From positions 1 through 5,352 of the forward strand of contig LKMM01000188.1 in NCBI GenBank assembly GCA_001563885.1: a stretch of DNA of 5,352 nucleotides, given 5' to 3'. Position numbers and translations under genes: made by a program. The stretch comes from Natrialbaceae archaeon B1-Br10_E2g27 (GTDB lineage Archaea > Halobacteriota > Halobacteria > Halobacteriales > Natrialbaceae). Of this stretch, positions 1 through 5,279 are shown piece by piece. The notes beneath the pieces are model-generated. The model was not told where the DNA came from. It ran no database searches and saw nothing but the letters and a program-made list of their open reading frames with translations. How positions within the stretch are numbered: position 1 is the stretch's first letter; the number at the start of each line of letters is the position of its first letter.

Positions 1-349
1 ATGGTTTGGCCACCTCGAGCCAGCTTGGGGTGTCGAGGTCGTGTTCGACATCATCGTAGTGTTGTTCGGTCTTCTCTAGGTCGTGGTTGCCACAGCGCGA
101 ACACGGTGGATTGAACTTGACGTGGTCGCGGCCACAGTCTTGACAGCGCCAGACGTAGGTCGTACCCGTCTCGACTGTGCCCGTCTCGGGGTCGATATCC
201 TGGAGTTCGTCGACGGTCGAGTCGACGGTCGAGTCGTCGCTCTCGTCGGCGCGGACGACGGCCTCCTCGAAGACGTTGTGTCCACAGCTATCACAGGGTG
301 GGTCGTTCGACTCGTGTGGTTTCCCACACCACGTACACCGCCACTTCAC
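1..349 (-). CDS. Double zinc-ribbon protein, 5' part (C-terminus beyond left edge)
   Basis: The first 116 residues of an open frame that leaves the window at position 1. It opens with MKWRCTWCGKPHE and holds two CxxC...CxxC zinc-ribbon units: Cys5/Cys8 with Cys19/Cys22, and Cys69/Cys72 with Cys83/Cys86. The two units resemble each other (both have a xPPCxxCG half), so the pair looks like an internal duplication, joined by an acidic linker (residues 30-62) that contains a short STVDSTVD repeat. The start is GTG: an in-frame TAA lies two codons upstream, no ATG is available before the first zinc ribbon, and a TATA box sits 28 nt before the GTG, which fits a leaderless message. Similar haloarchaeal proteins, as I remember them, carry a membrane segment after the ribbons; that part would lie outside the window. 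The function is unknown; zinc binding is inferred from the cysteine pattern. Confidence 0.8.
   Translation of the reverse strand, partial: MKWRCTWCGKPHESNDPPCDSCGHNVFEEAVVRADESDDSTVDSTVDELQDIDPETGTVETGTTYVWRCQDCGRDHVKFNPPCSRCGNHDLEKTEQHYDDVEHDLDTPSWLEVAKP
209..232 (-). repeat. 12-bp perfect tandem duplication in the zinc-ribbon gene
   Basis: GTCGACGGTCGA occurs twice in direct succession (209-220 and 221-232), with a further GTCG after it. Being a multiple of three, it keeps the frame and encodes the repeated Ser-Thr-Val-Asp in the linker between the two zinc ribbons. It looks like a recent slippage event in a tolerant linker. Confidence 0.75.
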
Positions 350-373
350 TGGTTAGATACCACGACCGTGAGG

Positions 374-380
374 AAATAAG
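374..380 (-). promoter_or_regulatory. TATA box for the zinc-ribbon gene
   Basis: CTTATTT on the minus strand, centred 28 nt before the GTG start at 349. That distance puts transcription start at or within a few bases of the start codon. It supports both the GTG start and a leaderless transcript separate from ccdA, whose stop codon is only about 20 nt upstream of the box. Confidence 0.6.
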
Positions 381-399
381 CATGTTGGAAACTGCGGTC

Positions 400-1074
400 C
401 TAGCGTGGGATAACCTCGAAGACAAAAAACAGGTAGTAGCTTGCGACGCCGAAAAGAACGCCACCAGTGATCCGGTTGATCTGGCTGCTGTGCCGGGCGA
501 GTATCCTCGTGACACGCCGGCTGTATGTCTGTGAGACGACCGCAAAGGCGAGCAACGGCGCGCCAATTCCAAGCCCAAACGCGAGGAATCCAAGCAAACT
601 CTCTAGGTGGGTCTCATAGAGGACGGGCGTCCGGGCGAAAAACAGCGAAATCGTCGCTGGATTACAGGGGATGATGATCGCACCGAAGAAAAACCCGTAG
701 CTAAACGCCGATAACGCCGGATACCGTGACTGTGGTGGCTCGAACGTTGGCACTCTCGAGAACCCCTTCGGATCTGCGAGCAAGACGAGGCCAACGACTC
801 CGAGAATCGCAAACGCAAACGGGGAGACGTCTTCGACCACCCGGTTGACCGACAGCTCGAGGACGAACGAAAACAGGACGCCGACGACCGCCATGAACGC
901 GAGCACTCCGGCGACGACCAACCCACCGAGTACCGCGACCGACCGCTCTCTTTCGTTTTCGCCCGCACTTGCCAGATAGGCGACAAACGCCGGATACAGC
1001 GGGATGACACACGCCGCAGTCAGCGGTGTCGCGATCCCCAGCAGAAAGTGTTCGGTAAATCCAGTGTAGTTCAT
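400..1074 (-). CDS. ccdA: CcdA/DsbD-family transmembrane thiol-disulfide transporter
   Basis: A 224-residue integral membrane protein. Known CcdA/DsbD-type proteins pass reducing power from cytoplasmic thioredoxin across the membrane to extracytoplasmic thiol proteins, for example in cytochrome c maturation. About six helices can be seen, near residues 10-34, 46-72, 86-102, 119-147, 155-182 and 199-220. The two expected redox cysteines are present: Cys22 in helix 1 (AACVIPLYP) and Cys137 in helix 4 (IIPCNPATI). The proline that usually precedes the first cysteine in PCVLP is alanine here. Length is normal for the short CcdA class. The ATG at 1074 is preferred because a GGAG site lies 7 nt before it and the protein then begins just ahead of helix 1; the frame stays open upstream but with no membrane or family signal. 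It follows hisF by 127 nt with no clear TATA box, so it may be read through from hisF. No thioredoxin-like partner is in the window. Confidence 0.87.
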   Translation of the reverse strand: MNYTGFTEHFLLGIATPLTAACVIPLYPAFVAYLASAGENERERSVAVLGGLVVAGVLAFMAVVGVLFSFVLELSVNRVVEDVSPFAFAILGVVGLVLLADPKGFSRVPTFEPPQSRYPALSAFSYGFFFGAIIIPCNPATISLFFARTPVLYETHLESLLGFLAFGLGIGAPLLAFAVVSQTYSRRVTRILARHSSQINRITGGVLFGVASYYLFFVFEVIPR

Positions 1075-1081
1075 TGACTGA

Positions 1082-1087
1082 CTCCTC
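1082..1087 (-). promoter_or_regulatory. Ribosome binding site of ccdA
   Basis: GAGGAG on the minus strand, 7 nt before the ATG at 1074. It decides the start against longer in-frame extensions reaching into hisF. It also indicates a message with a leader, unlike most genes in this window. Confidence 0.6.
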
Positions 1088-1201
1088 GAGGTCTCTTCGA
1101 TCGTTCCGAGGTTTGCGGGCGTACTGAGCGTGTCGGTCTCGTCGCCTTCGTGAGGCCGTGTCTTGGACGTTTTTTCGGCGGTCAGAGACGAGTCGGTCTG
1201 A

Positions 1202-2017
1202 TTAGTACCGAATCGGAACGTCTCGTTCGTCGAGGTAGGCTTTGGTCTCCTCGATCGAGTGTTCATCAAAGTGGAAAATCGACGCGGCAAGCCCGGCATC
1301 GGCACCGGCTTCGGTAAAGACGTCGTACATGTCCTCGGGACTGCCACAGCCCGAAGAGGCAATCACCGGCGTGTCGACAGTGTCACAGACGGCCTTCGTC
1401 AGCGGCAGGTCGTAGCCATCTTTGGTGCCGTCTTTGTCGATCGAGTTGACGAACAACTCGCCTGCACCGCGGGATTCGGCCTCGGCTGCCCACTCGAGGA
1501 CGTCGATACCGGTTCCTTCGCGGCCGCCTTTTTTCGTACACTCGAACCAGCAGGATTCGCCGTCGATCTCCACGTAGTGTTCACCCTCCTGGTCATAGCG
1601 TCTGCGGGCGTCGACGCTGATGACGATACACTGGCTGCCGAAGGCGCGTGCACCCTCGTTTACGAGGTCCGGCCGCTCGAGTGCACCGGTCGTGATCGAC
1701 ACCTTGTCCGCGCCCGCACGCAGGGTCTCTTTGATGTCGTCGGTCGTCCGGATGCCGCCGCCGACGGTCAAGGGGATGAAGACTTCATCAGCGACGCGTT
1801 CGACGACGTCGAGCATCGTCTCGCGGCCGTCTGCGGAGGCCGTAATGTCGAGAAAGACGAACTCGTCTGCGCCGGACTCGTTGTAGGCTTTGGCCATCTC
1901 GACTGGATCGCCGGTGTATTTGAGATCCTCGAAGTGAACGCCGGTGTAGACCGCCGGGTTCCCGTCTTCGTCCAGATCGACGTCGATACACGGGATGATT
2001 CGCTTCGTCAGTACCAT
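1202..2017 (-). CDS. hisF: Imidazole glycerol phosphate synthase, cyclase subunit HisF
   Basis: Full-length 271-residue TIM-barrel enzyme. HisF uses ammonia delivered by HisH to turn PRFAR into imidazole glycerol phosphate and AICAR, step five of histidine synthesis, in the cytoplasm. Visible landmarks: catalytic Asp12 (IPCIDVD) and Asp136 (ISVDARR), matching Asp11 and Asp130 of the Thermotoga enzyme; phosphate loops GGGIR (86-90) and ASSGCG (220-225); SIDKDGTKDGYD (192-203); ammonia-gate residues Arg6, Glu52, Lys105 and Glu187. The family's Lys19 position is Thr25 here, and the Asn of SINT is Thr109. A longer, charged stretch follows Asp136 (about 137-165). A TATA box lies about 30 nt upstream and a GGAG nine nt before the ATG. 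No hisH or other his gene is nearby, consistent with scattered his genes in haloarchaea. Identity is secure; the meaning of the two substitutions is not. Confidence 0.97.
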   Translation of the reverse strand: MVLTKRIIPCIDVDLDEDGNPAVYTGVHFEDLKYTGDPVEMAKAYNESGADEFVFLDITASADGRETMLDVVERVADEVFIPLTVGGGIRTTDDIKETLRAGADKVSITTGALERPDLVNEGARAFGSQCIVISVDARRRYDQEGEHYVEIDGESCWFECTKKGGREGTGIDVLEWAAEAESRGAGELFVNSIDKDGTKDGYDLPLTKAVCDTVDTPVIASSGCGSPEDMYDVFTEAGADAGLAASIFHFDEHSIEETKAYLDERDVPIRY

Positions 2018-2044
2018 TTTCTACTTCTCCGTTCGTACCCTGGC

Positions 2045-2051
2045 TAATAAA
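2045..2051 (-). promoter_or_regulatory. TATA box for hisF
   Basis: TTTATTA on the minus strand, centred about 31 nt before the hisF ATG, in the 75-nt gap after the lipoprotein gene. It implies a leader of only a few bases, so the GGAG at 2027-2030 would be at or upstream of the transcript's 5' end unless transcription begins earlier. It suggests hisF is transcribed independently of the lipoprotein pair. Confidence 0.5.
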
Positions 2052-2092
2052 GGCGTCCGAATCAGTCACTTCTCACCTCGAGTCGCCCAAAC

Positions 2093-3424
2093 TCACTCGA
2101 GCAGCCGATCTCGAAACGCCGAAACAGCCTCTGGATGGGCCTCGAGGCGTGCTCTGAGCACGACATAGTCCCGATATTCGCCATCGAGTGAGACATTTCC
2201 CTCCCGGTCGAGGGAGCGTTCGATAGACTCGTCGGCCCACCGAAGGTCCTCCACTGTTCGCTCGAGGACGACAGCGCCGATCGAGGGTATCTCGACCTCC
2301 TCAATCGCCGTCTCGGCGGCCGAAATCGCGCGCTCGCGCTCGGCGATGACGGGGTCGACGGTCTCCGGCGGGGCGAACTCGCCGGCCTCTATGTCTTCTC
2401 GGATGCGTTCGAACGCCCGATAGGCCTGCTCGAACCGAACCGCGGCCTCGAGACCGAGACCGAGTCGGTCGACCTCTCCCAGTCGGTCCTGGACACGGTA
2501 GACGGGAGAAACGGCGTCGGAGACGAGCAGTTCGAGAAACCGCTCGTCGAGATCACTGCCGACAACGGCCTCGGGCCAGTCGTCTCGTTCTCGGTCGGGC
2601 AGATCGACCGACTCTGCTTCCGCCCGCGAGGCCAAGAGCGCGTCGGTAAACGCCGACTCGAGGTCGGTTTCGTCGGCCAGCGAGTCGACGTATCGGTCCT
2701 CGAGATGGTCCCAGATGTCGACTGTCCCATCGGCAAACTCGATATCCGCTGTGCTATCTCCGATATCGAGGACAGTTTGGTGTCCTCTGTCGACTCCACG
2801 TAAACGTCTGCCCGCAGCCTCGAGGTCGCTATCGATGGCGGCGGCGAGGGCGGCTGCGCGCAGGCGACCCTCGTCGGTATCATCGCCGCGGTAGCTGACT
2901 GCTTCGGTGCGTTCATCGACCAGCGTGTGGACCCTCTCGCGTTCGTCCTCGAGGTCGTCTGCTACCGACCCGTCGTCGATCGCCGCGTAGGCCGTCTGTG
3001 CTTTTCGGGCACTCGAACGACCGTCTGGGGCCTCTCGAATCGCCCAGTAGGCGTCTGCTCCGGTCGCCGTCTCGATGTCGGCTCCGTCCTCGAGGGCGCT
3101 GTCGCGTGCGTCGGCGATCGACGCCCGAATCTCCCCGTTTGGGATGTCCTCGGGTTCGAGCGGATCGGGAACCGGAGACACCAGTTCGTCGATCCGGTCG
3201 CTCGTCGCCTCGAGTTCGGCCTCGGCGGGTTCGACTGGGGCGGGTGGGACGACCGTCGGCCGGTCGGCCTCGAGAATCGGCGAAAGCTCCGCCGCTGGAA
3301 CCCGAACTGGGTCGTCGTCGAACGAGTCGGTACACCCCGCGACGGCGACTGCCGAGAGCGAACTGAGGCCAGCCAGCAGCCGTCGACGACGCCGGTCGAT
3401 GGCTCGCTCTGCGTCCGGGCTCAT
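2093..3424 (-). CDS. Large Tat-exported haloarchaeal lipoprotein, function unknown
   Basis: A 443-residue protein, second gene of an overlapping pair. Residues 1-31 form a Tat lipoprotein signal: five arginines (11-15), then LLAGL, a hydrophobic stretch, and the lipobox AVAGC with Cys31 as the lipid-bearing residue. Cys31 is the only cysteine. The exported part is very acidic. A proline-rich segment (about 56-95) comes first, then long Ala/Glu/Asp/Arg-rich stretches that look mostly alpha-helical, and a few aromatic positions (for example Trp127, Trp238, Trp283, Trp396). I recognise no enzyme motif or named domain. It would be anchored to the outer face of the membrane. The start at 3424 overlaps the previous gene's stop in an ATGA and has a GGAGG seven nt upstream, so translation is probably coupled. 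It could be a helical binding or scaffold protein; that is a guess. Confidence 0.85.
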   Translation of the reverse strand: MSPDAERAIDRRRRRLLAGLSSLSAVAVAGCTDSFDDDPVRVPAAELSPILEADRPTVVPPAPVEPAEAELEATSDRIDELVSPVPDPLEPEDIPNGEIRASIADARDSALEDGADIETATGADAYWAIREAPDGRSSARKAQTAYAAIDDGSVADDLEDERERVHTLVDERTEAVSYRGDDTDEGRLRAAALAAAIDSDLEAAGRRLRGVDRGHQTVLDIGDSTADIEFADGTVDIWDHLEDRYVDSLADETDLESAFTDALLASRAEAESVDLPDRERDDWPEAVVGSDLDERFLELLVSDAVSPVYRVQDRLGEVDRLGLGLEAAVRFEQAYRAFERIREDIEAGEFAPPETVDPVIAERERAISAAETAIEEVEIPSIGAVVLERTVEDLRWADESIERSLDREGNVSLDGEYRDYVVLRARLEAHPEAVSAFRDRLLE

Positions 3425-4125
3425 CGGCCCGCCTCCGTCTCGAGCGTCGCTGGCCGGCCAACGGCGTTCGAGACGTTCGACTCGTTTGTCTCTTCACGGT
3501 CAGCCTCGACGACTCCCTCGGGACAGGTCATGCTCTCGCTACTGCTGCGACCCGACGGAGCATCGTCGTAGGGGCGCTCGAGGCGAACGAAGATCGCTTC
3601 GAGGACCTCGTAGTCTGGCTCACAGGACTCTTCGGGCGGTTTCAGCGTCCGACAGTACTCGAGGTCGGTCCGATCGGCCGAGGCGTCGGTCGCGAGCAGG
3701 AACCGGTCATAGCAGTCGTCGATCGTGCGCTGGTCGACGAGGATCGACTCGGCCTCGAAATCGGTCTCCTCGAGGAACGTCTCGACGCGTTCGGTCTCGG
3801 CATCGCTCACCTCGAGGACGAGGTCGTCAGCGTCGGCTTCGTCGACGAGGTGAAAGGTTGACCTGGCCCAGGCCTGATCGGTGTCGTCGGGAATTCGGTC
3901 TTCGTTTTGATAGACAAACGGCGTCGTGTCGTCGGCTCTGATCGTGATCGACTCGTGATCGTCACTGGGTTCGGCGGGTCGGTCAGTCGACTCCGAGGCG
4001 TGGTGGTTCGCCGACTCCTGATCGTCCGCCGACCGCTGCTCGCCGGTACAGCCGGCGAGAGTACCGGCGGCACCGACGGTAGCGGCTGCGAGTAGCCGCC
4101 GACGTGTCAGTTTGTTGGAGGGCAT
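3421..4125 (-). CDS. Tat-exported lipoprotein with a four-cysteine core, function unknown
   Basis: A 234-residue protein, first gene of the overlapping pair. Its Tat lipoprotein signal reads TRRRLLAAA (7-15), then a hydrophobic run and lipobox TLAGC with Cys26. A low-complexity acidic, Ser/His-rich linker follows (about 27-58), then a folded part from about 59 to 185. That part contains ARSTFHLVDEADADDL and FLEETDFEAESILVDQ, which look like strand-rich sequence, and Cys138, Cys158 and Cys168 in the pattern CYDRF...EYCRTL...ESCEPD. Cys201 lies in a Ser-rich tail, and the last 30 residues are acidic and probably disordered. I recall similar lipoproteins with the CYxxx...EYCRxLxPPxxxC arrangement in other haloarchaea, always without a known role. 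Two disulfides or a metal site are possible. The ATG at 4125 is supported by a TATA box 29 nt upstream and an ideal signal peptide. Confidence 0.87.
   Translation of the reverse strand: MPSNKLTRRRLLAAATVGAAGTLAGCTGEQRSADDQESANHHASESTDRPAEPSDDHESITIRADDTTPFVYQNEDRIPDDTDQAWARSTFHLVDEADADDLVLEVSDAETERVETFLEETDFEAESILVDQRTIDDCYDRFLLATDASADRTDLEYCRTLKPPEESCEPDYEVLEAIFVRLERPYDDAPSGRSSSESMTCPEGVVEADREETNESNVSNAVGRPATLETEAGR
3432..3436 (-). promoter_or_regulatory. Ribosome binding site inside the upstream lipoprotein gene
   Basis: GGAGG on the minus strand, 7 nt before the ATG at 3424 and inside the last codons of the upstream gene. It lets the second gene of the pair be translated from the shared message, and it fixes the start at the ATGA overlap. 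Confidence 0.6.
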
Positions 4126-4150
4126 TCACGGGGCTACTCGTGTACGTACC

Positions 4151-4157
4151 TAAATAT
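4151..4157 (-). promoter_or_regulatory. TATA box for the lipoprotein operon
   Basis: ATATTTA on the minus strand, centred 29 nt before the ATG at 4125. It predicts a leaderless message for the first lipoprotein. The second gene relies on its own internal GGAGG. Confidence 0.6.
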
Positions 4158-4203
4158 GTCTTGGGTGTTGATGGCTCGAGCGCCGGCCGACCGATCTGGT
4201 GTG

Positions 4204-4209
4204 TTTAAG
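4204..4209 (+). promoter_or_regulatory. TATA box for the small membrane protein gene
   Basis: TTTAAG on the plus strand, centred about 28 nt before the ATG at 4234. This spacing selects 4234 as the start, with a leaderless transcript, over the in-frame ATG at 4156, which lies upstream of the box. Confidence 0.6.
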
Positions 4210-4233
4210 GATTCGAGCCACCAAACGGCACGT

Positions 4234-4422
4234 ATGGCAGATGAAACCGAACCCGCCGTCGATCAGGATTCGGCCGCCGACGTCGGCCACGACCTCGAGG
4301 CCGAACGGACGACGGCCCCGATGAGCGAGTACTCGATGCGAGCCGTCGCTATCGGAACGGTCGTGATGGTCGTCGGCGTCGCAATAACGTTCGGAATTCC
4401 GCTCGCCGTCGCTGGCCTATAA
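4234..4422 (+). CDS. Small single-helix haloarchaeal membrane protein
   Basis: A 62-residue protein. Residues 1-29 are acidic and polar (MADETEPAVDQD at the start) and end in ERTTAPM. A hydrophobic segment at about 36-62 (rich in Val, Ala, Ile and Gly, ending PLAVAGL) makes one membrane helix that runs to the very C-terminus. The charge pattern, with an arginine just before the helix and no charged tail after it, suggests a tail-anchored topology with the N-terminus in the cytoplasm. The longer in-frame version from 4156 is disfavoured because the promoter lies between the two ATGs and the extra 26 residues look unlike a conserved N-terminus. I recall short haloarchaeal proteins of this layout (acidic head, Thr/Ser-x-Pro-Met, one helix) without a known role. 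It converges on the ribbon-helix-helix gene with only 8 nt between stops. Confidence 0.75.
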   Translation: MADETEPAVDQDSAADVGHDLEAERTTAPMSEYSMRAVAIGTVVMVVGVAITFGIPLAVAGL

Positions 4423-4425
4423 AAA
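4421..4425 (-). terminator. T-tract after the ribbon-helix-helix gene
   Basis: Five thymidines on the minus strand, five nt after the stop codon of the 4431-4652 gene. Archaeal terminators are often simple T-runs like this. It overlaps the stop codon of the convergent gene on the other strand, so the two transcripts would overlap at their 3' ends. Confidence 0.4.
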
Positions 4426-4430
4426 CGGAG

Positions 4431-4652
4431 TTAGAAGACGTACTCGTCGTCGTGGCCCATCATGCCATCGTCCTCGAACCCGCCACCGGCAGGTTCTTCA
4501 TCGTCGATCGGTCCACTGGTTTTGTAGGCTTTGATACCTGTCGATAGCAGGTCTTCGATCGCTTCCTCTCGGTTGACAAACTCGCCGCGCTCGACCATCT
4601 GGGCGATCTGCATCTCGAGATGCTCCGGTATGGTGATCTCTACTTTCGGCAT
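4431..4652 (-). CDS. Ribbon-helix-helix (CopG/Arc-type) DNA-binding protein
   Basis: A 73-residue protein. Residues 2-8 (PKVEITI) form the beta strand that would pair in a dimer and contact DNA. Residues 9-22 form helix A, and NREEAIEDLLSTGIKAY (27-43) forms helix B after a short turn. This is the standard size and layout of CopG-type regulators. A glycine-rich acidic tail follows and ends in DDGMMGHDDEYVF. I recall that tail as well conserved in haloarchaeal members of this family, which suggests a role in partner binding rather than a random linker. A TATA box about 28 nt upstream points to a leaderless message. The DNA target cannot be read from the sequence. Autoregulation is common in the family but is not shown here. 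Confidence 0.9.
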   Translation of the reverse strand: MPKVEITIPEHLEMQIAQMVERGEFVNREEAIEDLLSTGIKAYKTSGPIDDEEPAGGGFEDDGMMGHDDEYVF

Positions 4653-4676
4653 CTGACTGGCGTTTCGGCGAGGGGG

Positions 4677-4682
4677 TATTTA
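4677..4682 (-). promoter_or_regulatory. TATA box for the ribbon-helix-helix gene
   Basis: TAAATA on the minus strand, centred about 28 nt before the ATG at 4652, with a C-run directly downstream of it. It predicts a leaderless transcript independent of the 99-residue membrane protein gene upstream. Confidence 0.6.
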
Positions 4683-4705
4683 GGTCTGACGGGGAGGACA
4701 GTGCG

Positions 4706-4713
4706 GCGAAAAA
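4706..4713 (-). terminator. Possible terminator after the two-helix membrane protein gene
   Basis: On the minus strand a GC-rich GCGCGG is followed by five T, then CGCCGC, about 22 nt after the stop codon at 4736. The flanking GCGG and CCGC can pair into a four-bp stem with the T-run in the loop. A simple T-tract stop is plausible; it lies between this gene and the next gene's promoter. Confidence 0.35.
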
Positions 4714-4735
4714 CCGCGCTCGGTTCCGTTGTTGG

Positions 4736-5035
4736 TTACGTACTCCCCATCACCGAGTCAATCGCGTTTTTTAGCGTCGTTCCCGGCTGAGTGATCGACT
4801 CGAGTTGTTGGCGTATCTTTCGCTGATTGATGTAACTCGCAAAGGCGAGGATCGTCGGTGGCCAGAGCCCGACGAACAACCCACGTTCTTTGTCCCCGCG
4901 GAGGAAAAAGTAATACCAGGCCAGTCCAACGGACGCAGCCGACGCGAGAAACGCCGGTCCCATTACCTGTTCGCCGATTTCCTCTGCTGTCTGTTCGGCC
5001 ATCTCCGGATCTGAACGTTGCTGTCTGCGTTCCAT
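4736..5035 (-). CDS. Two-helix membrane protein, function unknown
   Basis: A 99-residue protein with a charged N-terminal part (1-24), a first membrane helix at about 25-45 (MGPAFLASAASVGLAWYYFF), a short basic/acidic loop RGDKERG, a second helix at about 52-69 (LFVGLWPPTILAFASYI), and a polar, probably helical C-terminal tail (70-99). The positive residues QRK after helix 2 and the arginines before helix 1 suggest both ends are in the cytoplasm. The start at 5035 is supported by a TATA box 28 nt upstream; an internal Met12 start is possible but would leave a leader. I recognise no named family. It is divergent from the putative oxidoreductase gene, but nothing in the sequence links the two. 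Confidence 0.82.
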   Translation of the reverse strand: MERRQQRSDPEMAEQTAEEIGEQVMGPAFLASAASVGLAWYYFFLRGDKERGLFVGLWPPTILAFASYINQRKIRQQLESITQPGTTLKNAIDSVMGST

Positions 5036-5059
5036 ACGCGACTGTAGTGGGTCAGCCGA

Positions 5060-5066
5060 TACTAAG
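5060..5066 (-). promoter_or_regulatory. TATA box for the two-helix membrane protein gene
   Basis: CTTAGTA on the minus strand, centred 28 nt before the ATG at 5035. It supports that start over Met12 and predicts a leaderless message. Confidence 0.5.
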
Positions 5067-5197
5067 ACGTAGCGAGGGTTTCGGTCCGTAGCCCGGACTT
5101 GCCCGCTCGAGGCGACCGTTACGGATCGTTCTTCCCCCGTAGCCGGCCCCGAATTCTGTCGTTACTGGGATCGGACGTGTCAGCTCTGGGTTGAGAC

Positions 5198-5204
5198 ATA
5201 TAAG
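5198..5204 (+). promoter_or_regulatory. TATA box for the gene at the right edge
   Basis: ATATAAG on the plus strand, the best TATA match in the window, preceded by GAGAC where the BRE would lie. Its centre is about 79 nt before the ATG at 5280. Transcription would start near 5226 and give a 5' leader of about 50 nt, unlike the leaderless genes to the left. Confidence 0.55.
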
Positions 5205-5268
5205 GAATTACGAGGTACCATCAACCGACAGTCGATACTCGAGCGTCAGACTCAGGTCAGTCGCGGTC

Positions 5269-5272
5269 GAGG
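5269..5272 (+). promoter_or_regulatory. Ribosome binding site of the gene at the right edge
   Basis: GAGG seven nt before the ATG at 5280. Together with the distant TATA box it indicates a leadered message and supports this ATG as the start. Confidence 0.5.
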
Positions 5273-5279
5273 CTTGCGT

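Larger units (their letters stand above)
4126..4233. other. Divergent intergenic region with two promoters
   Basis: A 108-nt gap between the lipoprotein pair (leftward) and the 62-residue membrane protein gene (rightward). It holds one TATA box per direction, about 47 nt apart. An 8-bp palindrome GCTCGAGC at 4173-4180 lies between the two boxes. It could be an operator, but its CTCGAG core is very common in this window, so no regulator can be claimed. Confidence 0.5.

Noticed and set aside
76..327. Minus-strand 83-codon open frame at the left end
   Set aside because: It is a shifted frame of the double zinc-ribbon gene, whose cysteine pattern and promoter are clear in the GTG-started frame.
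1167..1176. Run of T on the plus strand after hisF as a terminator
   Set aside because: hisF is read from the minus strand, where this run is A, so it cannot serve as a T-tract terminator for hisF.
1075..1362. N-terminal extension of ccdA by 96 residues into hisF
   Set aside because: The extension is low-complexity and overlaps the 3' end of hisF. The ATG at 1074 has a good ribosome site and begins just before the first membrane helix.
1259..2047. Long open frame on the plus strand, opposite hisF (262 codons)
   Set aside because: It is antisense to an unmistakable hisF, shows no family motif and has no promoter. GC-rich haloarchaeal genes commonly leave open frames on the other strand.
3075..3941. 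Plus-strand open frame opposite both lipoproteins (288 codons)
   Set aside because: Its product is dominated by Arg and Ser, typical of a shadow of acidic genes, and it crosses the junction of two genes with clear Tat signals.
4156..4233. Longer start for the small membrane protein, adding 26 residues
   Set aside because: The TATA box at 4204-4209 lies downstream of this ATG and is correctly spaced for the ATG at 4234. The ATG at 4156 also sits on the opposite strand's TATA box.
4653..4676. Possible operator before the ribbon-helix-helix gene (two copies of GGCG around TTTC)
   Set aside because: It is a short direct repeat, not a dyad, and such four-base words recur by chance in GC-rich DNA.
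5036..5279. Possible small gene or RNA in the divergent gap
   Set aside because: Beyond the two TATA boxes and a ribosome site I see no conserved motif, stable hairpin or convincing start with coding character.
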